A stretch of DNA of 64,000 nt, taken from assembly GCF_018613715.1 (NCBI RefSeq), contig NZ_JAGGPT010000014.1, forward strand, positions 1 through 64,000, in the 5' to 3' direction. The position numbers and the translations under genes were made by a program. Under the pieces are notes generated by a model that worked only from the letters and a program-made list of their open reading frames with translations, made no database searches and was not told the DNA's origin. This document shows, one piece after another, positions 42,857 through 51,117 of the stretch; positions within the stretch are counted from its first letter, which is position 1; the number at the start of each line of letters is the position of its first letter. The stretch is from Chryseobacterium sp. ISL-6. GTDB taxonomy: Bacteria; Bacteroidota; Bacteroidia; Flavobacteriales; Weeksellaceae.

Positions 42857-42883
42857 TATTTTGATTTTTTGATTAACGTGTTT

Positions 42884-42925
42884 CAAAGGTAATAATATAT
42901 TTTAATTAAACAACCAAAAAGTTGG
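42884..42925 (-). promoter_or_regulatory. SOD operon promoter with SufR-type operator
   Basis: Minus-strand -7 box TACCTTTG (42884-42891) fits TAnnTTTG, and a -33 TTG (complement of CAA at 42912-42914) is 20 bases upstream. The -33 box is the first half of CAAC-CAAAAA-GTTG (42912-42925), which matches the CAAC-N6-GTTG operator reported for cyanobacterial SufR. Binding there would block the promoter. Confidence 0.75.
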
Positions 42926-43006
42926 TTAATTGCTTAAATGAAATAACTCTCAATACACTGATAATTATAATATTAAGTGATATTATAGTTAATTATAGAA
43001 AATGAC

Positions 43007-43033
43007 TATATTTGTTGTAGGAAATAAAACAAC
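43007..43033 (+). promoter_or_regulatory. -7 element and overlapping dyad of the SufR-like gene
   Basis: TATATTTG (43007-43014) fits TAnnTTTG, 33 bases before the ATG. GTTGT (43014-43018) and ACAAC (43029-43033) form a dyad across the expected transcription start, in the reverse order of the SOD-side operator; it may mediate autoregulation. Confidence 0.5.
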
Positions 43034-43047
43034 TTATATATTGTCAA

Positions 43048-43668
43048 ATGAATAAGCCAGCAACAGATCGTATCCTGATGTTTTTAAAGATGAGAGGCGA
43101 AGCAACTTCACTTCTTATCTCTAAAGAATTGTCTATAACAAAGGAAGGAGCGAGAAAGCATTTATTAAACCTTGCCCAGGAAGGATTGATTAAATCCGTT
43201 GCCAAAAGCGAAGGGGTAGGTCGTCCTTCTACATATTATGTGCTTACTGAAAAAGGATTAGCACAATTTCCTGATACACACGCAGATGTTACGGTACAGC
43301 TTCTTCGATCTGTAAAAAATCTTTTGGGTGAGAATGCTTTGGATTTGTTGATCAATGATCGGGAAAAGAATACATATCAGCGTTATGAAAAAGCATTGAT
43401 TAAAGCTTCATCACTAGAACAACGTCTGGATATTCTGGCAAAGATCCGTAATGATGAAGGATATATGGCTGAGTGGAAAAAGGAAGGGCATGACTATTTT
43501 TTGATTGAAAATCATTGTCCTATCTGTGCTGCTGCTAGCGAGTGCCAGGGATTCTGTCGTGCAGAATTGTCTAATTTCCAGAATTTAATAGGTTCCCAAT
43601 ATAAAGTAGAACGGATAAAACATATTCTTTCAGGTGCGCAGCGTTGTGTATATAAGATCAGTGGATAA
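43048..43668 (+). CDS. SufR-like Fe-S winged-helix regulator
   Basis: 206 residues. N-terminal winged helix (MKMRGEATSLLISKELSITKEGARKHLLNLAQEGLI, wing GVGRPSTYYVLTEKG). The C-terminal part carries a cysteine cluster CPICAAASECQGFC (Cys157, 160, 166, 170) and Cys200 in GAQRCVY, the arrangement of SufR-type [4Fe-4S] repressors. It is divergent from the SOD operon, and the shared region contains a CAAC-N6-GTTG site on the SOD -33 box. It therefore probably represses the SOD-ferredoxin operon and itself when its cluster is intact. Confidence 0.85.
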   Translation: MNKPATDRILMFLKMRGEATSLLISKELSITKEGARKHLLNLAQEGLIKSVAKSEGVGRPSTYYVLTEKGLAQFPDTHADVTVQLLRSVKNLLGENALDLLINDREKNTYQRYEKALIKASSLEQRLDILAKIRNDEGYMAEWKKEGHDYFLIENHCPICAAASECQGFCRAELSNFQNLIGSQYKVERIKHILSGAQRCVYKISG

Positions 43669-43768
43669 TATATACTTTTAATCTCTTTCCGGAATTTGAA
43701 ATAGGAATTGTATAAGTGAAACTTTCTAAATATGTAAATTGCATCAACCATACTCATGTAAAATTCAT

Positions 43769-44536
43769 ATGAATAAAAATATTTTAAGCCTTCCGTACTT
43801 TAAATGGGTTTTTATCATTTCGCTTATTGTAAATTATGGGTGCTCTAAAACGCCTAAAAAGCAAACTTTAAATGAAAGTAAAAGAAATTTAAATCCTACT
43901 TTAAAGCCTCAAAAAGAGAATCCCATAATTGATATTAAAAAAGAACCTGCTGATTTTTTACCAAATGGGTACGTGATCTTTGAAAAATCCTATGGTGATT
44001 TAAATAAAGACGGAGTAGATGATTGTATTCTCATCATCAAAAAGACGGATCAAAGTAAAATTATTACAGATGAATACCGCGGAAAACTGGATCGCAACCG
44101 TAGGGGTATTATTATTCTCTTTAAGAAAAATGAAGGCTATGAATTGGCTTCAAAAAATTATGATTGTTTTTCATCGGAAAATGAAGATGGCGGAGTGTAT
44201 TATGCTCCTGAACTATCTGTCTCTGCTGAAAAAGGAAATCTATATATTCATTATGCCCATGGACGATACGGATATTGGAGCTATACATTCAGATATAAAA
44301 ATCCAGATTTTGAATTAATAGGCTACGATGAAAGCTCAAATACAGGTCCTGTGATTAACAGTGAAACCAGTATTAATTTTTTAACGGGAAAAAAACTTAT
44401 TAAGGTCAATGTAAATGAAGGCGCTGAAAGTGGTGAAGAAAAATTTGAAAATACCTGGTCAAAACTTCAGTCATTAAAGAATTTTAATCTTTCAGAAATT
44501 AAAGATTTTGATGAGCTTGATTTCTCGGAATATTAG
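43769..44536 (+). CDS. Exported protein with FG-GAP-like Ca-binding turn, unknown function
   Basis: 255 residues from ATG 43769 (a TTG at 43739 is less likely). A hydrophobic signal (FKWVFIISLIVNYGC) ends in Cys25, a poor lipobox that may still be lipidated. DLNKDGVDD (about residue 75) is an EF-hand-like FG-GAP calcium loop. The remainder is beta-rich without a family I recognise. Similar short proteins are common in flavobacteria. Stands alone. Confidence 0.75.
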   Translation: MNKNILSLPYFKWVFIISLIVNYGCSKTPKKQTLNESKRNLNPTLKPQKENPIIDIKKEPADFLPNGYVIFEKSYGDLNKDGVDDCILIIKKTDQSKIITDEYRGKLDRNRRGIIILFKKNEGYELASKNYDCFSSENEDGGVYYAPELSVSAEKGNLYIHYAHGRYGYWSYTFRYKNPDFELIGYDESSNTGPVINSETSINFLTGKKLIKVNVNEGAESGEEKFENTWSKLQSLKNFNLSEIKDFDELDFSEY

Positions 44537-44553
44537 CAGATATTTATTTATTG

Positions 44554-45057
44554 TCAGATTTTACTACTCATTTCCTGAACTTCTTCTGCAGAAAAGCCAT
44601 AGATCTGAGGTGTTTTTACATCAAGTAAATTAAGATAAATATAAAGTTCTCCTCTATGATGGATCTCATGTTCTATCATGGCACGAAGCCATTTCCATAT
44701 GGTGATCTCATTATTTGCCGGAGTTAAACATTTTCGGTTGAGATCCTCATCAGAAAGGCTGCTAATAATTTCGATGGTTTGTCTGTGCATTTCATTAAAG
44801 TAGCTGATAATATTGTCATAGCCATCTGCCAATTCTTTTCCGCAACCCTGATAAGCACTTTTTCTTCCCAAAATAGTTTCCCCATACATAGACCTTTCAA
44901 TAGCCGCAATATGCCTGATCTGATCACCGACGGTAAACTTTCCGGGTTTATATGAGAAATCCAGATGTTCAGGTCTGATAACCTCAATTAATCGATTGGT
45001 TCTTGCCCTAACTTTTTCATAATAATCAATAAATGATTGTGCGGATCTTATTTCCAT
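44554..45057 (-). CDS. DinB-family (YfiT-like) metal-binding four-helix protein
   Basis: 167 residues from ATG 45057; a GTG at 45084 would add 9. DinB pattern: four helices with three His ligands, one in DQIRHIAAIERSMYG and two in MIEHEIHHRGELYIYL (HxxHH-type). Members act as thiol- or bacillithiol-dependent transferases, or have unknown roles, in the cytoplasm. No operon partners. Confidence 0.88.
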   Translation of the reverse strand: MEIRSAQSFIDYYEKVRARTNRLIEVIRPEHLDFSYKPGKFTVGDQIRHIAAIERSMYGETILGRKSAYQGCGKELADGYDNIISYFNEMHRQTIEIISSLSDEDLNRKCLTPANNEITIWKWLRAMIEHEIHHRGELYIYLNLLDVKTPQIYGFSAEEVQEMSSKI

Positions 45058-45084
45058 TGTATTAATTTTTGTTTTATAGCACAC

Positions 45085-45463
45085 GAAAAGAAATTATAAT
45101 TGAGCCGAAAACTTTTTGTGAATATAAGAAAATATACTTTCTGTTAAGGCTAACAACTCTTGTAAGCGATCTGGAATATATTAAAATGATCATTTAACTA
45201 ATTTTTTTTGCGCAGCTGGCGGTTGCACTATTTAATTATAAATAATTTTTTTTAAAATTTTAATTGCAACATTGTTGCGGTTTGTGTTTTTTTTATTATT
45301 ATTGCAATTGAATTGCATTAATTTAAATTGATCTTACTGAAATGAAGAAATAAATCATTGATTAGTAAGAAATGCAGAATACTAAACAAATAAAGTTGTA
45401 GGATTGTGTTTGTATTTTCAGATAGCCTTTAATTTAAAAAACATACTTAACATTTTATCAATT
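45085..45463. other. Intergenic 379 bp with several palindromes before the subtilase gene
   Basis: Very AT-rich. Perfect palindromes AAATGATCATTT (45184-45195), GCAAC-ATT-GTTGC (45266-45278) and TGCAATT-G-AATTGCA (45303-45317) precede the gene. They may be operators or long-leader structures. No gene seen and no exact -7 box. Confidence 0.5.
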
Positions 45464-47596
45464 ATGAAAAAACAATTACTAGTAATTGGCGTTCTGTTCG
45501 CTGTTTTGGTCAGTGCCCAAGCCAATGATGATCTAAAAAGAGCATTTGAAAAACAAAACATACAGAACAACGAGAAGTTTGATTCTTATGCTGCAAAACA
45601 CTACGGCTCGGCTAAGGCACCTGAGGTTCAAAAAGAAATTGAAGAGCAAAGAAGCAACTTAGCGGGTTTCCTACCGAATGGTAAGCCTTATTTCTATAAG
45701 AATCAGGATATAAGACAAGTACAGAATTCCAATGCTGATGCTTTAAATACGGTGGGCGGCGTAACTGGATTGACCAATGCTTATAAAGGAGAAAATATTA
45801 AGTTCACTATTTTTGATGGCGGAAGAGTATATGCCGGACATCCTGCATTTGATAATGCAGTTGGCAGAATTTCCAATAAAGAAGCAGCGACTCAAATTTA
45901 TAGTGAACACTCAACGGGAGTGGCAGGTTTTATAGGAAGTAGGGCATTAAACATTTCAGGAAATTTAAATGGCGTACCGGTTACAGGTAATATTCAGGGA
46001 GTTGCTGTGAATTCAACGATAGATTCTTATCGGTTTGCCCAAACGATCTTACCGGGAAATACCACAGCAAGTAATGTATTTCAGAAGATTTTATTAGCAC
46101 AGCCAAAAATTTCTAATCATTCATATGGGATCAATGCAGGCTGGGATATAAAAACTGCAGATGACGGCAGTTATTTCTGGTTATGGAATGGTGCTTTTGA
46201 CAGTCCGGGTACTTCTTATGATACACAGGGAACTTACTTATCAAATGATCAGAATTATGATCAGATTGTATATAATAATCCTTCCTACATTATTATAAAA
46301 TCTGCAGGAAACTATTTCGGAGACGGTCCTGATCGCCCGGGAACAACTACGTTTCCCAGATATTATGAAGATAATAATGGAAATTTAGTTCAATTTGCTT
46401 CTACAGATACTCTGCCAGCAACAAATTGTGCTCAGGGTTTTGATTGTATAGGGCAGGGCTCATTAGCGAAAAATATAATTGTTGTGGGTGCCACAGATGT
46501 GATCTCAACTAATAATTTCAAATATTCAGCAGCAGCTGATGTTGTACATTCTGATTACAGCAGTGCCGGACCAAGGGATGATGGTGGGATAAAACCAGAT
46601 ATTGCAACTACCGGGACTAATGTGTTTTCCGCTTCTACTGCAGAGAATACAACAGGTAGTGTAAAGTATGATTATGGCAGTGGAACCTCATATTCAGCAC
46701 CGGTTGTAACGGGAGTTATTGGTTTGTGGACACAGATTTATAAAGATCTTTTTTCTAATCAATTGTTAAATGCTGCCAGTGCCAAAACATTAATGGTTCA
46801 TTCGGCTTCTGAAGCAGGAAACGTTGGCCCTGATCCATGGTTTGGATGGGGTTATATCAATGCCAGAAAAGGAGCTGAATTATTGGTCGGAAAAGCTAAT
46901 AACACTGTTATTTTTAATAATGAAACATTAAATAATGGTGTTGCCAATACTAAAATTATTAAAGCATCAGGATCGGAACCTCTTAAAGTGACTATCTCAT
47001 GGATCGATCCCGCATATAACGTTCCAGCTAACTTAACCTGGGGACAGGTCTACAATAATAGAAGCTCCAGATTGGTCAATGATCTGGATTTAAGAATTAT
47101 AGATACCACTACCAATACGGTATACACTCCCTGGAAACTTAATGCAAACAGTCCAATGACTCCGGCTACTAAAGGAGATAATACAGTAGATAATGTAGAG
47201 CAAGTAGTGATTGATGCTCCGGTTGCAGGCAGAAATTACAGAGTGGAAATTACCAATAAAGGCAATTTAGTTAATAATGCCGGCGCTGGTGCTCCTCAGG
47301 ATTATTCTATTATAGCCACCGGTTTTAGTCAGGAAGTTCTTGCAACCAGTGAGAAAGGAAAAGAGGAAAGCAATATTGTAATTGCACCTACGATTACCAA
47401 AGATATCGTTAAAGTATTGAAAGCCCCGAGAAATTCAATGTTCAATATTTATGATCTTTCCGGGAAGAAGATACAAAGTGGAATAATTAATAATGATGAA
47501 GTAAGTGTAGATCTGTCTTCAAGTGTAAAAGGTATTTATATCATTGAAGTAAAAACAAATAAAGAAACAATCTCTAAAAAGATTATTAAAGAATAA
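45464..47596 (+). CDS. S8 subtilisin-like peptidase secreted by type IX system
   Basis: 710 residues from ATG 45464 (an earlier start at 45404 would precede the signal peptide with AT-rich leader). Signal KKQLLVIGVLFAVLVSAQ. Catalytic Asp118 (TIFDGG), His149 (SEHSTGVAG), oxyanion Asn283 (SAGN) and Ser409 (GTSYSAP). A beta-sandwich follows (about 500-620), and the last ~75 residues are a type A T9SS sorting domain (FNIYDLSGKKIQSG, GIYIIEVKTNKE, SKKIIKE). Secreted or surface-bound protease. Asp in FDGG instead of the usual DTG/DSG is a mild deviation. Confidence 0.92.
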   Translation: MKKQLLVIGVLFAVLVSAQANDDLKRAFEKQNIQNNEKFDSYAAKHYGSAKAPEVQKEIEEQRSNLAGFLPNGKPYFYKNQDIRQVQNSNADALNTVGGVTGLTNAYKGENIKFTIFDGGRVYAGHPAFDNAVGRISNKEAATQIYSEHSTGVAGFIGSRALNISGNLNGVPVTGNIQGVAVNSTIDSYRFAQTILPGNTTASNVFQKILLAQPKISNHSYGINAGWDIKTADDGSYFWLWNGAFDSPGTSYDTQGTYLSNDQNYDQIVYNNPSYIIIKSAGNYFGDGPDRPGTTTFPRYYEDNNGNLVQFASTDTLPATNCAQGFDCIGQGSLAKNIIVVGATDVISTNNFKYSAAADVVHSDYSSAGPRDDGGIKPDIATTGTNVFSASTAENTTGSVKYDYGSGTSYSAPVVTGVIGLWTQIYKDLFSNQLLNAASAKTLMVHSASEAGNVGPDPWFGWGYINARKGAELLVGKANNTVIFNNETLNNGVANTKIIKASGSEPLKVTISWIDPAYNVPANLTWGQVYNNRSSRLVNDLDLRIIDTTTNTVYTPWKLNANSPMTPATKGDNTVDNVEQVVIDAPVAGRNYRVEITNKGNLVNNAGAGAPQDYSIIATGFSQEVLATSEKGKEESNIVIAPTITKDIVKVLKAPRNSMFNIYDLSGKKIQSGIINNDEVSVDLSSSVKGIYIIEVKTNKETISKKIIKE

Positions 47597-47704
47597 ACCG
47601 TAATTCTCTATTCTACTATTTTTTATGTGTGCAAAGACATTATTATGCTAAATAATAGTTTTTAATTCTATGAAGTAGCTATTAGATGACCTTGCTTATT
47701 TACG

Positions 47705-47739
47705 ATAACCTGCAGTATTATGTTGCAGGTTATTTATTT
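47705..47739 (+). terminator. Hairpin terminator after subtilase
   Basis: ATAACCTGCA and TGCAGGTTAT form a 10-bp stem with a 9-base loop, followed by a mixed T/A tract; moderate strength. Confidence 0.55.
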
Positions 47740-47754
47740 GGTATTTATATGTAA

Positions 47755-47762
47755 TACATTTG
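47755..47762 (+). promoter_or_regulatory. -7 promoter element of the serine hydrolase gene
   Basis: TACATTTG, an exact TAnnTTTG match, 33 bases before the ATG at 47796. The nearest TTG is too close for a standard -33 box. Confidence 0.55.
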
Positions 47763-47795
47763 TTGTTAGTATTGTCTTATTACAAACTACCCAGA

Positions 47796-49244
47796 ATGAA
47801 AACTTACTTTTTGCTTATTATTTCTATGCTTTCACCCTTCTTTTATGGTCAGAGCACGACAGCAGCTGTTGATGCTATTATTAAAAGAGAAATGACTGAG
47901 CGAAAAATTCCGGGATTACAGATCGCCGTTGTGCAAAACGGAAAAATTATTTTAAAAAAATCGTATGGTACAGCGTATGTACAGGATCATATTCCTGTTA
48001 CAGATACAACCATTTTTCCTATTAACTCGTGTACAAAAGTGTTTACAGCTACAGCTATCATGCAGTTGATGGAGGAAGGGAAAGTAGATTTATCAGCTCC
48101 TGTTTCGAAATATCTGGATGACCTTCCAGAAACATGGAAAAAAGTGACAGTTGAGCAAATGATGACTCATATTTCGGGATTTCCCGATTTGCTAAGACTG
48201 TTTGATCCCAATACAGGTAACGCATCGAAAACTGAAAAAGAAATATGGGAGGAGCTAAAGACGGTTCCTATGATTTTTAAAACCGGAGACCAGTTCAGTT
48301 ATAACCAAACGAATTATTATTTGTTAGGGAAGATCATTGAAAAATTTAGTGGAGAACCTTTTGATCAGTTTTTTAAAAATCGACAGTTTCAACAGGTTGG
48401 TATGACTAATACTTTATTTGGAGATTCAAGAGATGTTATTCCTCATTTTGCACCCACTTACCGGTATAGAAGCCTAAACGAAACCCAGGGAAAATGGGTG
48501 AATGATTACTTTATATTTCCGGATTTCAGCAGAACAGGTTCGGGAGTCAACAGTACCGCTGAAGATATGGCAAAATGGATTATTGCTTTGGAAAGTGGTA
48601 AACTCCTGAAAACCCGTGAAGCATTAAACAGAATGTGGTCACCTATAAAAATGAATGATGGAAGCCCCACAGCCTGGGCTCCAGGATGGGGTATCGCGAA
48701 ATTCCGGACCAAACACAAAGCAGTAGGGATGTCAGGAGGTAGTAGGTCTGCATTTCTGGTTTATCCTGATGATCATTTAGCGGTCATTGTTCTTACTAAT
48801 CTGGGAGGAAGTTCTCCTGAAGATTTTCTTGAAGAGCTTGCAGCCGTTTATAATCCAGACATTATAAAAGCCGATCCCGTTACTTTTCTCAGAATGAATT
48901 TAAAAAAGATTGGTTTTGATAAAGCCATAGAATTAGTTGATTCCGAAAAGAAAATAAATCCTGATTTTAAGCCACAGGAATTTGAGCTTAATGAATGGGG
49001 CTACAGAATGATGTCAAGAAATGAGCTCAAAAATGCGTCTGAAATTTTTAAGTTAAATGTCTACCTATTTCCGAAAAGCTGGAATGCTTATGACAGCTAT
49101 GGAGAAGTATTACTAAAGTTAGGGAATAAAGATCAGGCAGTTAAAATGTATCAAAGATCAATGGATATGAATCCTGACAATGAAAATGGGAAAAATGTTC
49201 TGAAGAAGTTAAGTGAAGAAAGATCTAAATCTATTTCTAAATAA
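47796..49244 (+). CDS. Serine hydrolase, beta-lactamase fold, with C-terminal TPR-like repeat
   Basis: 482 residues from ATG 47796, chosen because it opens into a signal peptide (MKTYFLLIISMLSPFFYGQ) and lies just after a -7 box. SxxK in NSCTKVFTATAIMQ, Tyr motif FSYNQTNYYLLG, and MSGGSRSAFL where KTG/HxG would be. The last ~100 residues are helical with a TPR pattern (NAYDSYGEVLLKLGNKDQAVKMYQRSMDMNPDN). Exported esterase- or peptidase-like enzyme; substrate unknown. Convergent with the sigma-factor gene 16 bases away. Confidence 0.9.
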   Translation: MKTYFLLIISMLSPFFYGQSTTAAVDAIIKREMTERKIPGLQIAVVQNGKIILKKSYGTAYVQDHIPVTDTTIFPINSCTKVFTATAIMQLMEEGKVDLSAPVSKYLDDLPETWKKVTVEQMMTHISGFPDLLRLFDPNTGNASKTEKEIWEELKTVPMIFKTGDQFSYNQTNYYLLGKIIEKFSGEPFDQFFKNRQFQQVGMTNTLFGDSRDVIPHFAPTYRYRSLNETQGKWVNDYFIFPDFSRTGSGVNSTAEDMAKWIIALESGKLLKTREALNRMWSPIKMNDGSPTAWAPGWGIAKFRTKHKAVGMSGGSRSAFLVYPDDHLAVIVLTNLGGSSPEDFLEELAAVYNPDIIKADPVTFLRMNLKKIGFDKAIELVDSEKKINPDFKPQEFELNEWGYRMMSRNELKNASEIFKLNVYLFPKSWNAYDSYGEVLLKLGNKDQAVKMYQRSMDMNPDNENGKNVLKKLSEERSKSISK

Positions 49245-49260
49245 TAATTTTAAAGAAACT

Positions 49261-49887
49261 CTAAGAATAAAAATTAGGCATCATTTCCATAAGAACCAGT
49301 AATGAAATTAGCTTTTTAGAGGATTCGTAATTCGGATTTAGCTGTTCCCTTATTTCATTTAAAGCCTTACTTAAATTGTTACTGACCGTTTTATTACTTA
49401 AATTAAGTGCTTCTGCGGTTTCAACAACAGACATATTCTTTCGGATACGTAAGTCGTATACCTTCTGCTCAGTCGGGGTAAGGTGAGAAATTACTTCGTC
49501 TATCATTGTAAAGAGTTCGGCAATATCATTATCTTCAAGTATCTCTGCATACTCAGAATCGGTTATTTCAGATAAAAAATCTTCTGACTCATCCACATAT
49601 ACTTCCTGTATTTTTTTAATACTTGCGTAATAATCAAGAATACGGTAGTGTATAAAACGGAATAAATAACCTTTAGCACTTTCATCTTCATCGGTCTGTA
49701 CGAATTCAGGATTTTCAAGAATTCTGATCCATAGGTTTTGCAATAGCTCTTCCGTAGCTTCTCTATCCTTCGTACGCATAAAGATCATCGTATAGAAACT
49801 ATCCCAATATCGTTCATACAATATTACAAAAGCAGGGCGGTCGCCTGATTTTATTTTCTTTAATAAAATATCGTCTGTAGGTTTCAT
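49261..49887 (-). CDS. ECF-type RNA polymerase sigma factor
   Basis: 208 residues. Region 2 (RPAFVILYERYWDSFYTMIFMRTKDREATEELLQNLWIRILEN, about 18-60) and region 4 (LTPTEQKVYDLRIRKNMSVVETAEALNLSNKTVSNNLSKALNEIR, about 137-181) are clear. An acidic linker (about 100-130) and a hydrophobic C-terminal tail (LISLLVLMEMMPNFYS) follow. FecI-like factors of this group respond to FecR anti-sigma proteins; here the FecR gene is divergent instead of downstream. It has an exact -7 box of its own. Confidence 0.93.
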   Translation of the reverse strand: MKPTDDILLKKIKSGDRPAFVILYERYWDSFYTMIFMRTKDREATEELLQNLWIRILENPEFVQTDEDESAKGYLFRFIHYRILDYYASIKKIQEVYVDESEDFLSEITDSEYAEILEDNDIAELFTMIDEVISHLTPTEQKVYDLRIRKNMSVVETAEALNLSNKTVSNNLSKALNEIREQLNPNYESSKKLISLLVLMEMMPNFYS

Positions 49888-49898
49888 AATTTCTAGTA

Positions 49899-49906
49899 CA
49901 AATTTA
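49899..49906 (-). promoter_or_regulatory. -7 promoter element of the ECF sigma gene
   Basis: On the minus strand TAAATTTG, an exact TAnnTTTG match 11 bases before the ATG. No TTG -33 box was found at the right distance, so the leader would be nearly absent. Confidence 0.5.
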
Positions 49907-50058
49907 CCTAAACTAATATTAATGTTTTATGAATTATCCAGCCTGTAAGGTTAAATATTTCTGAAAAAAAATCACGTTTTCCACCTTTAATGTGTAGGAT
50001 TGTTCATAAATGTATTGTTTTTGTTGAAAAAATAACGCCAATGTTAATGATATATTAA

Positions 50059-51102
50059 ATGGCGTTTGGGAAGTTTTTCTTTTTGCCCAGTATTATAAGT
50101 GAGGGTATTTACGAAACTAATACAACAGAAAAACTAATACAACAAAATTATAAAGTGAAGAAATTGAACTACAGCAAGGCCGAGGCATTTGTTTTTAAAT
50201 TATGGGGCAGGGAAGTATCCGGCGATAAGATCTCAGAGAAAGAATCAGAAGTCTTGGAATTGTGGAAGAATGAAACTATAAAAGATCTGGATAAAAAACA
50301 TGTTCAGGAATCCAAAATAAGAGTACTCTCAGGTTTGGAATCCTACTTTGCAAGTCCGGTGAGAAATAATGTGTTTTATCTGAGAAAGAATTTTTATAGT
50401 GCCGCTGCTGTATTTCTTATCCTATTTGGTCTTACGGGTTTCTTTACTTATCAATTTTTCATTAAACCTGATGTATATGTCGCTGTAGATGCTAACCGTA
50501 CTATAAAACTGGAAGACGGATCTACAGTAATGCTTTTGCCTGGTGCAAAACTTACCGTTGAAAAATCTTTTCCAGCTAAAACAAGGATAGTGGATTTACA
50601 AGGGGATGCCATATTTAAAGTAGCTAAATCCAAAATCCATCCATTTATAGTTCGTGCAGATGGTTTCAGTACAAGAGTAATGGGTACGGTATTCAAGGTA
50701 ATGCAGAGAGGAGGACAAAAAACAGTGGAATTGTATGAAGGTAAAGTTGCTGTTTCTTCACCAGGAACTGCTGTTTCTTACCTTACCCCTAATCAGAGAT
50801 GGACAAACTTTGGAGCTCCACATACGGCCGCGGTAATTACTGAGAAAACTGATATAAAATCTGGAAAAAAGACTTCAGTATTACTGACGCTGACCTTCAA
50901 TGATGTCACGTTCAGGAGTATCATGGAGGTTTTATATAAAAACTATGGAATCAGTATCAAATACCCGGAAGAAATAGCTGAAAAGAAAATTACAGCAGAT
51001 CTTACAGGAAGCAGCTGGGATGAAAATGTAGAAGCACTCGCATTTATAACGGGGCTTGAGGTGCATAAAGAAAATAATACCACTTATATATTAAAAAAAT
51101 AG
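50059..51102 (+). CDS. FecR-family anti-sigma/signal-transducing protein
   Basis: 347 residues from ATG 50059. The start is unsure: the first ~30 residues are atypical and contain a 17-bp tandem duplication, and GTG 50155 (VKKLNYSKAEAF) is an alternative. One membrane helix (FYSAAAVFLILFGLTGFFTY, about 113-133). Periplasmic FecR domain (about 145-245: RTIKLEDGSTVMLLPGAKL, DLQGDAIFKVAK, FSTRVMGTVFKV) and a C-terminal STN-like domain (TFNDVTFRSIMEVLYKNYGISIKYP, about 280-347). It passes the receptor's signal to the ECF sigma. The STN-type receptor gene follows 15 bases later. Confidence 0.9.
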   Translation: MAFGKFFFLPSIISEGIYETNTTEKLIQQNYKVKKLNYSKAEAFVFKLWGREVSGDKISEKESEVLELWKNETIKDLDKKHVQESKIRVLSGLESYFASPVRNNVFYLRKNFYSAAAVFLILFGLTGFFTYQFFIKPDVYVAVDANRTIKLEDGSTVMLLPGAKLTVEKSFPAKTRIVDLQGDAIFKVAKSKIHPFIVRADGFSTRVMGTVFKVMQRGGQKTVELYEGKVAVSSPGTAVSYLTPNQRWTNFGAPHTAAVITEKTDIKSGKKTSVLLTLTFNDVTFRSIMEVLYKNYGISIKYPEEIAEKKITADLTGSSWDENVEALAFITGLEVHKENNTTYILKK

Positions 51103-51117
51103 TAACAGGATTATTAG

